Source: an uncultured Alteromonas sp. (lineage in GTDB: Bacteria > Pseudomonadota > Gammaproteobacteria > Enterobacterales > Alteromonadaceae). Taken from it: a stretch of DNA of 64,000 bases. The position numbers were made by a program, and so were the translations under genes. The notes beneath the pieces are model-generated. The model was not told the DNA's origin. It saw nothing but the letters and a program-made list of their open reading frames with translations, and searched no databases. The stretch is from the NCBI RefSeq assembly GCF_913058315.1, contig NZ_CAJXQY010000005.1, positions 1 to 64,000 of the forward strand, given 5' to 3'. How positions within the stretch are numbered: the first letter of the stretch is position 1; every line of letters begins with the position of its first letter. Below are positions 27,382-36,282 of this stretch, in pieces.

Positions 27382-28374
27382 CTAAGGCTTAGCAGAGCCG
27401 GTCCGCATAATTTGCCGGGCCAGCGACAAAGCCAGCGGTTTATTCGGCGTAGCCGTTACACGCTCATCATCGGCACGCCAGTCAAAATCAGCGTAATATT
27501 GCTTTCGGTATTCAGTCGGGGTCACGCCACAGTACTTTTTAAAAGCCGCCAGCATAGCCCGGTGTTCAGCGAAACCGACCTTCCCGGCGATATCGGTGAT
27601 GGGGATTTGCATGCTTTTCAGTAAGGGTTTAGCCTGATTGACCCTGACCATGGTCAGATAATCTGAAGGGCTGTAGCCGCTGACTTTTTTAAACAACCGC
27701 GAAAAGTGCGAATAGCTTACATGTGCCTGTTCGGCGAGGTCTGCAACGGTTAGCGGCTCTGCAAAGGTTTCATTAATCCGGGCAATGCTCTGGCGGATCA
27801 CCATTTCTTCCCGGGAATCTGCCGCGCCAACCGTCATTGCCGATATCAGCGGCTGCCGTACCAGCAGGACTTCCAGACAGGCAAGCAAAGCGTAGATTTG
27901 CGCCTGCAAAGCGAAAAATGAGACCCCTTCCTGCAAGACCAGTTCTAACATCGACAGACACTGAGCGGTTAATTGCCCGGCAGCCACTTGGCCTGCGGTA
28001 AAGAAGGCAAATCCTGCCGGTAAAGGATGTGTGTCATGAAATAACACCGGAGAAAACTGCAAAGTGAGTAATGTGCATCCTGTCTGGGTTTCAAGCGCAT
28101 GGATAAGGTCTGCCCCGATAAAAGCCAGATCGCCTGCCGCCAGCTTAACTTCCTGCTGGTGAACGGTCAGACTTAAGTCACCGCTTAACACATAAATGAG
28201 CTCAGGGGCTTCATGCCAGTGTGGCTGACAATAACTGAGTTCGGCGGCAAACATGTTGAGTTGCGCCGAATCATAGGAAATCAACTCACAGGTACCTGCG
28301 GTCGCTATCCCCTGATTATCCAACTGAGCACTGTCTAAGCGAAAAGGCTGCACCGACTGGCCCGCTCCATACAC
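27382..28374 (-). CDS. AraC family transcriptional regulator (cupin + AraC HTH)
   Basis: This 330-aa regulator has an N-terminal cupin-like ligand-binding part (residues ~1-130: HWHEAPELIYVLSGDLSLTVHQQ, then LAAGDLAFIGADLIHALE). The C-terminal AraC DNA-binding part has two helix-turn-helix motifs (LAEQAHVSYSHFSRLFKKV, then ITDIAGKVGFAEHRAMLAAF and the GVTPTEYRKQ signature). The start is a GTG without a clear ribosome site, so the N-terminus is uncertain. It lies downstream of the GH3 and symporter genes on the same strand and most likely senses the sugar they handle. Confidence 0.88.
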   Translation of the reverse strand: MYGAGQSVQPFRLDSAQLDNQGIATAGTCELISYDSAQLNMFAAELSYCQPHWHEAPELIYVLSGDLSLTVHQQEVKLAAGDLAFIGADLIHALETQTGCTLLTLQFSPVLFHDTHPLPAGFAFFTAGQVAAGQLTAQCLSMLELVLQEGVSFFALQAQIYALLACLEVLLVRQPLISAMTVGAADSREEMVIRQSIARINETFAEPLTVADLAEQAHVSYSHFSRLFKKVSGYSPSDYLTMVRVNQAKPLLKSMQIPITDIAGKVGFAEHRAMLAAFKKYCGVTPTEYRKQYYADFDWRADDERVTATPNKPLALSLARQIMRTGSAKP

Positions 28375-28383
28375 GTTATACGT

Positions 28384-28397
28384 TTAAACCGGTTTAA
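28384..28397. promoter_or_regulatory. 14-bp palindrome TTAAACCGGTTTAA upstream of the AraC gene
   Basis: This perfect palindrome with a central CG lies 10 bases before the GTG start of the AraC regulator. The form (AAACCGGTTT core) resembles LacI-family operators, although no LacI gene is in the window. Confidence 0.5.
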
Positions 28398-28441
28398 GCA
28401 TAACCTATCAGCCACAGTATGGTTAGTCTAACCGACGCCGG

Positions 28442-30775
28442 TCAGTCGGCCCTCAGGGCCTCCAGCAATTCCTTGCGGCTCACCGGCACATTCAAAAACT
28501 CGGTGAGTGCGATAAATAATCCGCAAAAAAGCTCCGGCGCAATCGTTATTAATCGCTCCCTGATCACCGACGCCTCCAGGCCGCTTCGGCTGGCGACCAA
28601 AGCCACCACCCGGCTAAATGCCTGCTCGTCTTTTACTACCTGCACCAACGAACTGTCTTCCCTGAGCGGTAAACGATAATTGCTGCCGGCCACCTGCACA
28701 GTGGCGCTTAACGGTAACTCCCGGGACGAGGGGCCAACGCTAATGCCATACTTACCCGGCTCGACGATCCAGTCCTTAAGTGCCGGATGCCAGGCCCGAA
28801 AGTCGTCCGCCTCAATAGTCAGGCTGACCATTTTCGTTTCACCAGGCTCCAGGGCCACTTTGGCATATGCCTTTAATCCCAGCGGCGGCTGGGCCAGTTC
28901 AATACCGGGGAAACTCAGGTAAAGCTGAATAATTTCTTTACCAAACCGAGCACCGGTGTTGGCCACCGTGACATCAACCTGCAGCGATTCGCCAGTACCC
29001 AACGTCTTGTTGACCACCTCAATACTGCGGTACTCGAAAGTGGTATAGCTCAGGCCATGGCCAAATGGAAAGCAAGGTGTCATTTTACGCTTATCGTAGT
29101 AGCGGTACCCCACGTAGATACCTTCACTGTAATAATGTTTTAACGCCTCACCGGGGTAATGCAGATAAGCCGGGGTTTCTTCCAGTGAATTGGGGACCGT
29201 AACGGTCAGCTTGCCGCAAGGGTTCTTTAATCCGAACAGCAAATTCGCCACTGCCCGGCCCACTCCCTGCCCGGCGAAAAAGGTTTCCAGCAAGGCCTTG
29301 CATTGACCGAGCCATGGCATAACGACCGCATCGGAATTCATCAGCACTACCACAACATTGGGCTGCACAGCCGCCACGGCACTTAACAATGCGGCATGGC
29401 TGGCCACCACATCGAGATGTTGGCGATCGCCGTTTTCGCCATCCTCGCCCACGGCCGTGCTAATGAAGACAATAGCCACATCCGCCGCTTCTGCCTGAGA
29501 AGAGGCTAATAACAGCGCCTCTTCAGCGCTTGTTTCGCCATCGCCAACCCCGGCGCTGTAGGTCACCTCGGCTTGCTCACCTGCCACATCAATAATTTCA
29601 TCCAGTGGTCTGTCGAGCATACTCGGTACCGTTGTAGCACAGCCTGAGCCCTGAATTACCGGGGCATGGGCGGCCGGGCCAAGGACTGCTATGCGAGGCG
29701 TGTTCCGGGTATCGAGGGGCAATAGCCCATCGCTATTTTTCAGTAACACGATAGATTCTTCAGCAATGTGCTGTGCCAGTTGGTGATGCCCCGGCATATC
29801 CACCGGCTGCGGCGTTTTGCGCCCGGCATTGATACGGTCAATCAGCGCAAGCATGCGCAAACAGGCAGTATCGAGCACCGTTTCGTCAACCGTTCCATTG
29901 TCGATGGCTGCCAGCAGTTCGGCTTTATCCCGGGCCACCTCAGGCATGGCCAGATCGTTGCCTGCAAGCAAGGACGCAGGCCGATCTTTCACCCCGTACC
30001 AGTCAGACATTACCAGCCCCTGGTAGCCCCATTGCTGGCGCAGAATGTCATGTAATAAACCGCGATGCTGGGAGGTCTGCTGGCCATTCAACCGGTTGTA
30101 TGAAGACATCACCGTCCAGGGGTCAGCCTTATCAATAGCCCGTTTAAAGCCAGACAGATAAATTTCGTGCAAGGCGCGCTCATCAACAATAGAGTCCATC
30201 TCTGTTCGGCGATATTCAGAGTTATTGCAGGCAAAATGCTTGAGGCTGGCTCCCACCCCCTCACCCTGTAACCCTTTTATCAGTGACGCCGCCAGTTCTC
30301 CGGTGAGTAACGGATCTTCGGAATAATACTCATACCCTCGACCGGATAACGGCGTTCGGCGAATGTTGATCCCCGGTCCGAGTAAAATATCAACGCCCAG
30401 TGCCTGACATTCACGGGCCAATGCCTGCCCCATTTGTGCCACCAGCGCATTGTCCCAGCTACAGGCCAGGGCTGAACCATTAGGGAAGCAGGTCGCTGGC
30501 AGCGTGTGCCCGAATAAGGCCTCGCTGCCCTTTTTATCGGAGGGCTCATCGGCACTCTGATTCACGACACCAAGGAAATCAGTAATCGACCAGTTGCCTT
30601 CATGGTCGATTTGCTCAGGACTGTAACGCACGCCGTAAGTACCGTCTGTCATGGTGAGCGGTTCAATACCCAGTTCTGGCAACTGCGCCGTTTTCCACAG
30701 ACCGTTGCCGGTCAGAAGGGTGACTTTGTCGCTAACGGTCATGTCGCTCAAACACTGCTTCGCTGTTCTATTCAT
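28442..30775 (-). CDS. Glycoside hydrolase family 3, beta-glucosidase-like
   Basis: This 777-aa enzyme is predicted to cleave beta-linked glucosides from the non-reducing end by retention. The GH3 N-terminal domain carries GPGINIRRTPLSGRGYEYYSE split over two parts, SLKHFACNNSE and the nucleophile Asp258 in GLVMSDWYGVKD. The second domain has VLGPAAHAPVIQGSG and the third is fibronectin-III-like (FPFGHGLSYTTFEY, then GKEIIQLYLS). About 80 extra residues follow the last domain. No signal peptide is visible, so it should act in the cytosol on imported oligosaccharide. It overlaps the symporter gene by 8 bases. The exact sugar is not known. Confidence 0.9.
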   Translation of the reverse strand: MNRTAKQCLSDMTVSDKVTLLTGNGLWKTAQLPELGIEPLTMTDGTYGVRYSPEQIDHEGNWSITDFLGVVNQSADEPSDKKGSEALFGHTLPATCFPNGSALACSWDNALVAQMGQALARECQALGVDILLGPGINIRRTPLSGRGYEYYSEDPLLTGELAASLIKGLQGEGVGASLKHFACNNSEYRRTEMDSIVDERALHEIYLSGFKRAIDKADPWTVMSSYNRLNGQQTSQHRGLLHDILRQQWGYQGLVMSDWYGVKDRPASLLAGNDLAMPEVARDKAELLAAIDNGTVDETVLDTACLRMLALIDRINAGRKTPQPVDMPGHHQLAQHIAEESIVLLKNSDGLLPLDTRNTPRIAVLGPAAHAPVIQGSGCATTVPSMLDRPLDEIIDVAGEQAEVTYSAGVGDGETSAEEALLLASSQAEAADVAIVFISTAVGEDGENGDRQHLDVVASHAALLSAVAAVQPNVVVVLMNSDAVVMPWLGQCKALLETFFAGQGVGRAVANLLFGLKNPCGKLTVTVPNSLEETPAYLHYPGEALKHYYSEGIYVGYRYYDKRKMTPCFPFGHGLSYTTFEYRSIEVVNKTLGTGESLQVDVTVANTGARFGKEIIQLYLSFPGIELAQPPLGLKAYAKVALEPGETKMVSLTIEADDFRAWHPALKDWIVEPGKYGISVGPSSRELPLSATVQVAGSNYRLPLREDSSLVQVVKDEQAFSRVVALVASRSGLEASVIRERLITIAPELFCGLFIALTEFLNVPVSRKELLEALRAD

Positions 30776-32147
30776 GGCGTTCTCCCGCGATTGCCTGCCG
30801 GGCCAGTTTGCGCTGGGTAATATTTTCTATAAGGTCGCGGTATGCGGACTCGTTTAGCTGGTAAAAGGCGACCACCAGCATACACAGTATAAACATCAGT
30901 GCCGGAAACAGGGTCATGGCAAAGTTTATCCCGGCCACCGCCGCCGCATCGGGTGTGGCACTGGTGTAATCGAAAAAGTCCAGCAGCAGCCCCGCACAAC
31001 CGCCGCCCAGTGCCATAGCCAGCTTGGTAACAAAGTTATAAAAGCCATAAATCGTGCCTTCGGCCCGGGTTTGGTAGTGCCATTCGGCAAATTCCACGGT
31101 ATCCGGCACCATCGACCACATGGTGACAAACCCCATCCCCAGCGTGACACTGAACATACAAACGCCAATCATTACTGCGGTGATATTGTCACCGGCCAGA
31201 AAATACTGAAAGCACAATCCGCTGATACCAAATAACAAGGCCACCTGGGTAATGGTCTTCTTGCCCCAGCGGGCAATCAGGCGCTCTGAGGCGATGATCC
31301 CGCCGGTATAGGCCAGGGTCTGAATGAGAAAAAACGTCGTCAGAAAGTCTTCATCACCGATGACATACTTAACAAAATATACCGCAATGGCCAGCCACAC
31401 GGTGTAGGCAATGTAGAAAAATAAGGTATAAAAAGACACATTAATTAATGGCTTGTTTTGCAAAATAACCTGTAGGGCATTTTTCGCGTTATCTTCCACG
31501 GGGTGACTTTCGGCCTGCACGCGCTCTTTGGTCATGGCGAAACATGCCCAGAATGTGGCCGTCGCCAGCGCCGCGTAAAGCGTTACGGCAACGATATACC
31601 CGGTTTGCGGCGAGTCAAAAAGGGCCACCAAAGGCCCGGCAGTGGTCGAAACTACCAAATAGCCAATACTGGCCAGCGCAAAGCGATACACCGACAATGA
31701 CGCCCGCGACTGTTCATGCTGCGTAAGCATGTTGGTCATGGCAGAATAAGGCGTATTAACCGTGGTATAGGCCAGGCAATAAAGGGTGTAAGAAAACAGC
31801 GCGAAGATAAATTTATAATCTTCTCCCACCATCACAAAACACAACACAGTGAGCGCCCCAAGAGGCAGCGCACCAAACAGCAGGTACGGTCTTAACTTAC
31901 CATGGCGGGTATCGGTGCGGTCTACCGCTACCCCAATCAGTAAATTGAAAACGGCGTCAATAACGCGGGCGGCTACGAAAATGAAGCTGGCCTGAGCAGC
32001 GCTTATGCCATACACATCGGTGTAATAGAAGAGCAGAAACAGCGACACAAATCCAAACGACAGGTTTGATGCAAAATCCCCCAGCCCGTAACCAAACTTT
32101 TCTTTGGCAGACACAACTACATAGCTCTGATTGGCGGTACCACTCAT
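30768..32147 (-). CDS. Glycoside-pentoside-hexuronide (GPH) family sugar:cation symporter
   Basis: This 459-aa inner-membrane transporter has about twelve helices. The opening KEKFGYGLGDFASNLSFGFV and the loop VDRTDTRHGKLRPYLLFGALPLG are typical of the GPH family (MelB/XynP type). I place the start at ATG 32147, with GGAG eight bases upstream, in place of GTG 32156. It is the first gene of the symporter-GH3-AraC cluster and overlaps GH3, so import and hydrolysis are coupled. The likely substrate is a beta-glucoside, by context only. Confidence 0.9.
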   Translation of the reverse strand: MSGTANQSYVVVSAKEKFGYGLGDFASNLSFGFVSLFLLFYYTDVYGISAAQASFIFVAARVIDAVFNLLIGVAVDRTDTRHGKLRPYLLFGALPLGALTVLCFVMVGEDYKFIFALFSYTLYCLAYTTVNTPYSAMTNMLTQHEQSRASLSVYRFALASIGYLVVSTTAGPLVALFDSPQTGYIVAVTLYAALATATFWACFAMTKERVQAESHPVEDNAKNALQVILQNKPLINVSFYTLFFYIAYTVWLAIAVYFVKYVIGDEDFLTTFFLIQTLAYTGGIIASERLIARWGKKTITQVALLFGISGLCFQYFLAGDNITAVMIGVCMFSVTLGMGFVTMWSMVPDTVEFAEWHYQTRAEGTIYGFYNFVTKLAMALGGGCAGLLLDFFDYTSATPDAAAVAGINFAMTLFPALMFILCMLVVAFYQLNESAYRDLIENITQRKLARQAIAGERHE

Positions 32148-32182
32148 TAAACCCACTCCGCATTTGACTTCCTCTTCAGGTT

Positions 32183-32241
32183 AGCAAAATGTTAATTTAA
32201 CGGCTTTCGATATTTTGCTCACTTCACTACAACATTTTGCT
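32183..32241 (-). promoter_or_regulatory. Triple AGCAAAAT operator candidate upstream of the sugar operon
   Basis: AGCAAAATGTT occurs on the plus strand at 32183-32193 and exactly on the minus strand at 32241-32231. A third copy, AGCAAAATATC, is on the minus strand at 32219-32209. The two minus-strand copies are 22 bases apart, about two helical turns, as is usual for AraC-family direct half-sites. The cluster ends 36 bases before the symporter start. Confidence 0.6.
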
Positions 32242-32312
32242 TTATGGCTGCAGCAGACGGTTTTTATTGCTCCCGTAACAAGATGAGGGGCGTTTGAGCT
32301 ACAAACCGGCAT

Positions 32313-32344
32313 AAAAAAAGCCGCTTGCAACAGCAAAGCGGCTT
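32313..32344 (-). terminator. Terminator after the PepSY gene
   Basis: AAGCCGCTT (32318-32326) pairs with AAGCGGCTT (32336-32344). On the minus strand a run of seven T follows (32319-32313). Confidence 0.8.
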
Positions 32345-32367
32345 CCTACACATTCAGCCTGGGATGA

Positions 32368-32886
32368 CTAACTGCCAAACAGCACCATCAGCACAGCAAA
32401 CACAAAACCAACACCGGCGATTTTAAGCCCGTTTTTAAACGGTAATGCCCGCGGGATAAACATTAAAAAGGCTGACACCACGAAAAACAGCAACGCAATA
32501 CCAAAAGCAATGTTCATAAAAAACAGGGGGCTGTTGGTAGTTGCTTTATGTAACTTCACCATTTTATTCAGCGGGAACGGGTAATCCTTAGCCGTCACAA
32601 GAGCCTGACCGGTTTGTTTATCGTATTCACCCTGGGCAAAAATGATTTTGCCATCAGTCTCCTGTTCCACTTTAAAGCCGCGCATACGCAACTGCTCACC
32701 CAGTCCTTTGCCGTTTAGCCCGGCGTCTAACTGGCGATGAGAAGTTTGCTCAAACTTCATAAAGTCAGTCGTTCGAAATATTAGCAACACACCACTAAGG
32801 GCATAAACAGCCATGATACCGGCAAGAAAAAAGCCAATCCAACGATGGTATTTTCTAAAGCCATTGTGAAATTTGGGCGACGCCAT
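32368..32886 (-). CDS. PepSY-associated membrane protein
   Basis: This 172-aa inner-membrane protein has an N-terminal helix with KYHRWIGFFLAGIMAVYALSG, the opening typical of PepSY-TM proteins. A ~75-residue PepSY-like periplasmic part follows (KGLGEQLRMRGFKVEQETDG, then FAQGEYDKQTGQAL), and two C-terminal helices end the protein. Larger relatives are linked to siderophore or metal reduction. This short form has no known function. It is a single gene with a terminator. Confidence 0.75.
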   Translation of the reverse strand: MASPKFHNGFRKYHRWIGFFLAGIMAVYALSGVLLIFRTTDFMKFEQTSHRQLDAGLNGKGLGEQLRMRGFKVEQETDGKIIFAQGEYDKQTGQALVTAKDYPFPLNKMVKLHKATTNSPLFFMNIAFGIALLFFVVSAFLMFIPRALPFKNGLKIAGVGFVFAVLMVLFGS

Positions 32887-33027
32887 GAAGGTCCTCTTTA
32901 AAACTCGAAATGCAGCAGTCAGTCTGCCTGGGGGTTAATCATCAGGCGCTATTCTGCCGAAAATTTACCGGGGAATACAGTGAATTAACTTTTCTTAACG
33001 CTTATCGGTTCGCCAGCCGCGTTGCAG

Positions 33028-33408
33028 TTACTCACACAACCAGTTAATTGCCTCGCGGGTATCAGTGAAATAGTTGATCTCGCCACTGATAAACCAACTG
33101 CCAAGACTGGCCATCAGCGCCTGCCAGTCTGAGTGGCCGACTATCGCAATCTTGCTAAATTCACTGCCATGACGCAGGCCAATTTTAAAATCATCCCAGG
33201 CGGCGCGTAATTCCCAACCTTTGAATTCGCTGGCATCAAAGAGCATTTTCACCTGTGGTGATTCAATGGTTTCCAGCGCCCCTTCGAGTAATGGGGTGAA
33301 CGCTTTATAGTCTTCATGGGTTAACTTTCCCACTGCCTTCATTGACACATAAAGGGTGTTTTCAAACCGTTCAATACCAATTGCAATACCGTGAGTAACC
33401 TGAGTCAT
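33028..33408 (-). CDS. SpoIIAA-like (STAS/CRAL-TRIO-fold) protein
   Basis: This 126-aa cytosolic protein fits the SpoIIAA-like family: a first beta strand (LYVSMKAVGKLTHEDYKAFTP), VKMLFDASEFKGWELRAAWDDFK, KIAIVGHSDWQ and the ending INYFTDTREAINWL. The function is unknown. Its C-terminal pattern (F.D..EA..WL) recurs in the 139-aa gene at 56918. It is divergent from aceK. Confidence 0.75.
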   Translation of the reverse strand: MTQVTHGIAIGIERFENTLYVSMKAVGKLTHEDYKAFTPLLEGALETIESPQVKMLFDASEFKGWELRAAWDDFKIGLRHGSEFSKIAIVGHSDWQALMASLGSWFISGEINYFTDTREAINWLCE

Positions 33409-33557
33409 AAAGCCTCCCTCTACTTAAGTTTTAAAATTAGTGTACTGCAGCGTACTACTATTCATGCTGATTTATATCAACATAACGTAGCAGGGCGTAC
33501 CGAACCCCAGCCTGCTTATGCTATGTTCTGTTCATTGAGTTTAGTCGGATACTTACC

Positions 33558-35279
33558 GTGGCAGATAAAGCGCAAGCCAAGAAAATGGCCTATCAGATCA
33601 TGACCAGCTTTGATAAAAACTATCGCTGGTTCAGTCGTGTCACCCGTGGAGCGCAGGAGCGTTTCGAAAAAGGCCAGTGGCAGCAGGCGCTGGCCGCCTC
33701 TAAAGAGCGTATATCATTGTATGAGCAAAGCCTGGCAACGGCTGTGGCCGAACTATATGATTTTATTATGGATCATCGTCAGGACCGCCAGTTCTGGGAG
33801 GAACTAAAAAAAGCCTTTGCCGGACTCATCGAAAGCCATCCACAGTATGAACTGGCTGAAACCTTTTATAACTCGGTCATTGGCAAGGTCTTTCGGCATA
33901 AATCTATTGATAATTCGATTATGTTTGTTACCTCAAGCCGCTGCTTTTTAGCCGGTCAGGACAGACACAAGGTCATTCACAGCTTTGATACCACCACCAC
34001 CGTGATGGAAATGTACGAATCCATTTTCGCCCGGTACCGGTTTACTATTGGCTTTGAGGATCGCGCCCGGGACATGCAGCAGTTAGACGATGCACTGCGC
34101 CAGCGCCTCAGCAAAGAAGAACTGGCCAGTGTCACCGCTGTTGAAATGCTAAAACCGGTATTTTACCGCGGTAAAGCCGCTTACCTGGTGGGCAGAATCT
34201 GCCTGCCTGAGCGGCCGGTGCCTTTTGTTATCGCTTTACACACCAATGACGAACGCCAGATATACGTAGATGCTCTGCTCACTGAAAGGCAGGACCTCAG
34301 TGTAATTTTCGGTTTTGCCCGCAGTTATTTCATGGCTGACACCCAGTTCCCGGGCGAACTCGTTGCATTTCTGCACGAACTTTTACCCAACAAAAAGCAG
34401 TTCGAATTGTTTATTGCGCTGGGCCACTATAAGCACGGTAAGACAGCCTTTTATCGTAACTTCCTCGACCACATCGACAATTCAGACGACCAGTTTGAAA
34501 TTGCGCCGGGTATACGCGGGTTGGTAATGATGGTGTTTCACCTGCCCTCTTATGGCGTGGTGTTTAAAATTATTAAGGACGAATTTGCCGAGAGTAAGAA
34601 AATCACCCGAGAGCATGTAATCGACCGGTATAAGCTGGTGAAGCTGTCTGACCGGGTGGGTAGGATGGCCGATACGCACGAGTATGTAAATTTTCGCTTT
34701 CCGCTCAGCCGAATTTGCCCGGCTTTGCTTGAAGAACTTAAGGACACCTGTGAATCCAGCGTGGCATTAACCGACGATGAGCTGATTATTAAACACCTCT
34801 ATATCGAGAAAAAGCTCACCCCGCTAAACCTCTACCTGCAGCAGGAAACCGATCCGGATAAGCTGCATAATGCCATTGATGAACTGGGCACCTGCATTAA
34901 ACAAATTGCCATGGCCAATATCTTTCCCGGCGACATGCTGCATAAGAACTTTGGTATCACCAAACACGGCCGGGTGATTTTTTACGACTATGACGAAATT
35001 TGCTGGATGGATGAACGTAATTTTCGCTCAATCCCAAAATCAGACGATCCTTATGCCTTAGACACCCTGTCGGTGGCACCGAACGATGTATTTCCTGAGC
35101 AGTTTGAACACTTTATTGTGGGTAAGCGGCCGTTTAAAGAGATGCTCAAAACCCTCCACGGCGACCTGATGACACCACAATACTGGCGAGAGGCGCAGCA
35201 GGAAGTATCGCAGGGAACCATCCATAATTTCACTCCCTACCCGGGTTCACGCCGCTTCAGGCGCGCACCGCAAAGCTAA
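33558..35279 (+). CDS. aceK: Isocitrate dehydrogenase kinase/phosphatase
   Basis: It phosphorylates and dephosphorylates isocitrate dehydrogenase to split carbon between the TCA cycle and the glyoxylate bypass. The 573-aa length is usual. The kinase part holds PGIRGLVMMVFHLPSYGVVFK with the ATP-binding lysines, and KNFGITKHGRVIFYDYDEICWMDE with the DYDE metal motif. It starts with GTG. Unlike the enterobacterial aceBAK operon it stands alone, with no aceA or aceB nearby in this window. Confidence 0.96.
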   Translation: MADKAQAKKMAYQIMTSFDKNYRWFSRVTRGAQERFEKGQWQQALAASKERISLYEQSLATAVAELYDFIMDHRQDRQFWEELKKAFAGLIESHPQYELAETFYNSVIGKVFRHKSIDNSIMFVTSSRCFLAGQDRHKVIHSFDTTTTVMEMYESIFARYRFTIGFEDRARDMQQLDDALRQRLSKEELASVTAVEMLKPVFYRGKAAYLVGRICLPERPVPFVIALHTNDERQIYVDALLTERQDLSVIFGFARSYFMADTQFPGELVAFLHELLPNKKQFELFIALGHYKHGKTAFYRNFLDHIDNSDDQFEIAPGIRGLVMMVFHLPSYGVVFKIIKDEFAESKKITREHVIDRYKLVKLSDRVGRMADTHEYVNFRFPLSRICPALLEELKDTCESSVALTDDELIIKHLYIEKKLTPLNLYLQQETDPDKLHNAIDELGTCIKQIAMANIFPGDMLHKNFGITKHGRVIFYDYDEICWMDERNFRSIPKSDDPYALDTLSVAPNDVFPEQFEHFIVGKRPFKEMLKTLHGDLMTPQYWREAQQEVSQGTIHNFTPYPGSRRFRRAPQS

Positions 35280-35297
35280 CTTCGGCATAAAGGGCAG

Positions 35298-35320
35298 GCG
35301 CCACTTTTGCAAGGTGGCGC
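35298..35320. terminator. Hairpin between aceK and the MAPEG gene, possible terminator
   Basis: A 7-bp GC-rich stem (GCGCCAC with GTGGCGC) has a 9-base loop but no T run. It lies between convergent genes. Confidence 0.45.
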
Positions 35321-35333
35321 TGATTATGAGTAG

Positions 35334-35717
35334 CTAGAGCAGCGTCGCAAACAGCGCAATACTGATGCCCAGCCCTGCCACAAACATCACACTGCGCAGT
35401 TTGTCGATGTCGTACCAATAGCATAATAAATACACAATGCGACAAACAACAAAGGCAACCGCCAGAGATACATGCAATGGGCCGACGGTAGATAGCGCCA
35501 GTACTGCCAGCGCTGCGGGCGCATAGTAAGTAATGGCTTCGAAACAATTATAGTGTGCTGCATTAGCCCGGGCACCAAACCCCTGCAGCGATTGTTGCTG
35601 AGCACGGGGGTCACGATTATCGTAACCACCAGCGCGCTGCATCGCCACCGCCAGTGGCACTTTGGCCAGAAATGGCATAACGCAAACCAGCATCAGACAC
35701 AGTAAAAATAGCGTCAC
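35334..35717 (-). CDS. MAPEG family membrane protein
   Basis: This 127-aa protein has four hydrophobic helices and belongs to the MAPEG group (membrane-associated proteins in eicosanoid and glutathione metabolism). The segment GFGARANAAHYNCFEAITYYAP with N-x-x-E-A and the RIVYLLCYWYDIDKLRS loop are family features. The bacterial role is unclear. It has an AAAGGAG site and is 32 bases from the DUF3833 gene. Confidence 0.85.
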   Translation of the reverse strand: MTLFLLCLMLVCVMPFLAKVPLAVAMQRAGGYDNRDPRAQQQSLQGFGARANAAHYNCFEAITYYAPAALAVLALSTVGPLHVSLAVAFVVCRIVYLLCYWYDIDKLRSVMFVAGLGISIALFATLL

Positions 35718-35749
35718 CAGGGAACTCCTTTTATTGTATAAACTAACCG

Positions 35750-36280
35750 TTATTGTTGCTGCATAAAGATGGTGACTTCGGCCATCACCAGGCCAAATTT
35801 TTTCACATAGGAGCGGTTCATCAGCGTACCGTCACCCATTGCCCAGAACCAGTCATCGAAGGCCACCTGATAGGTGGTATCGTCAACCGGCAAATCCATC
35901 TCATATTGAAAATTAAAAGCATTGCCATAGGAGGTCCCTGTTGCGACCCCCAGAATATCGCCCGCCCGACCTTCGTAGCTGCCGTTGCCAGTCGGCGTTA
36001 TGCGCCAGGTGCGTTGCATGGGGCCCTCGCCCACTTCATAATCAAAAGATTCATCCAGTACCAGCGTGTCGCCATCCATACTGCCTTTGATGTTTACCGT
36101 AAATCGTTGTACCACATCGCCGGAACGATTCTGAACAATTCCCCAGGCTTTTACCTCACCAACAAAAAACGCTTCAAGAGACAGCGGTGGGGTCGTTTGC
36201 TGATACTTGCTCCCATCCACCGAGATACTGCAGCCAGCCAGGACCACAACAAAAAGCGTTAACACCAATAAACGATACAT
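35750..36280 (-). CDS. DUF3833 family lipoprotein
   Basis: This 176-aa predicted lipoprotein has lipobox VLAGC (Cys17). The body (LEAFFVGEVKAWGIVQNRSG, then FTVNIKGSMDG, LDESFDYEVGEG and QVAFDDWFWAMGDGTLMNRSY) matches the DUF3833 family, whose role is unknown. The ATG at 36280 has GGAGG and is used in place of GTG 36283. It follows the chalcone-isomerase-like gene with almost no gap, so the two form an operon. Confidence 0.85.
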   Translation of the reverse strand: MYRLLVLTLFVVVLAGCSISVDGSKYQQTTPPLSLEAFFVGEVKAWGIVQNRSGDVVQRFTVNIKGSMDGDTLVLDESFDYEVGEGPMQRTWRITPTGNGSYEGRAGDILGVATGTSYGNAFNFQYEMDLPVDDTTYQVAFDDWFWAMGDGTLMNRSYVKKFGLVMAEVTIFMQQQ

Positions 36281-36282
36281 CA

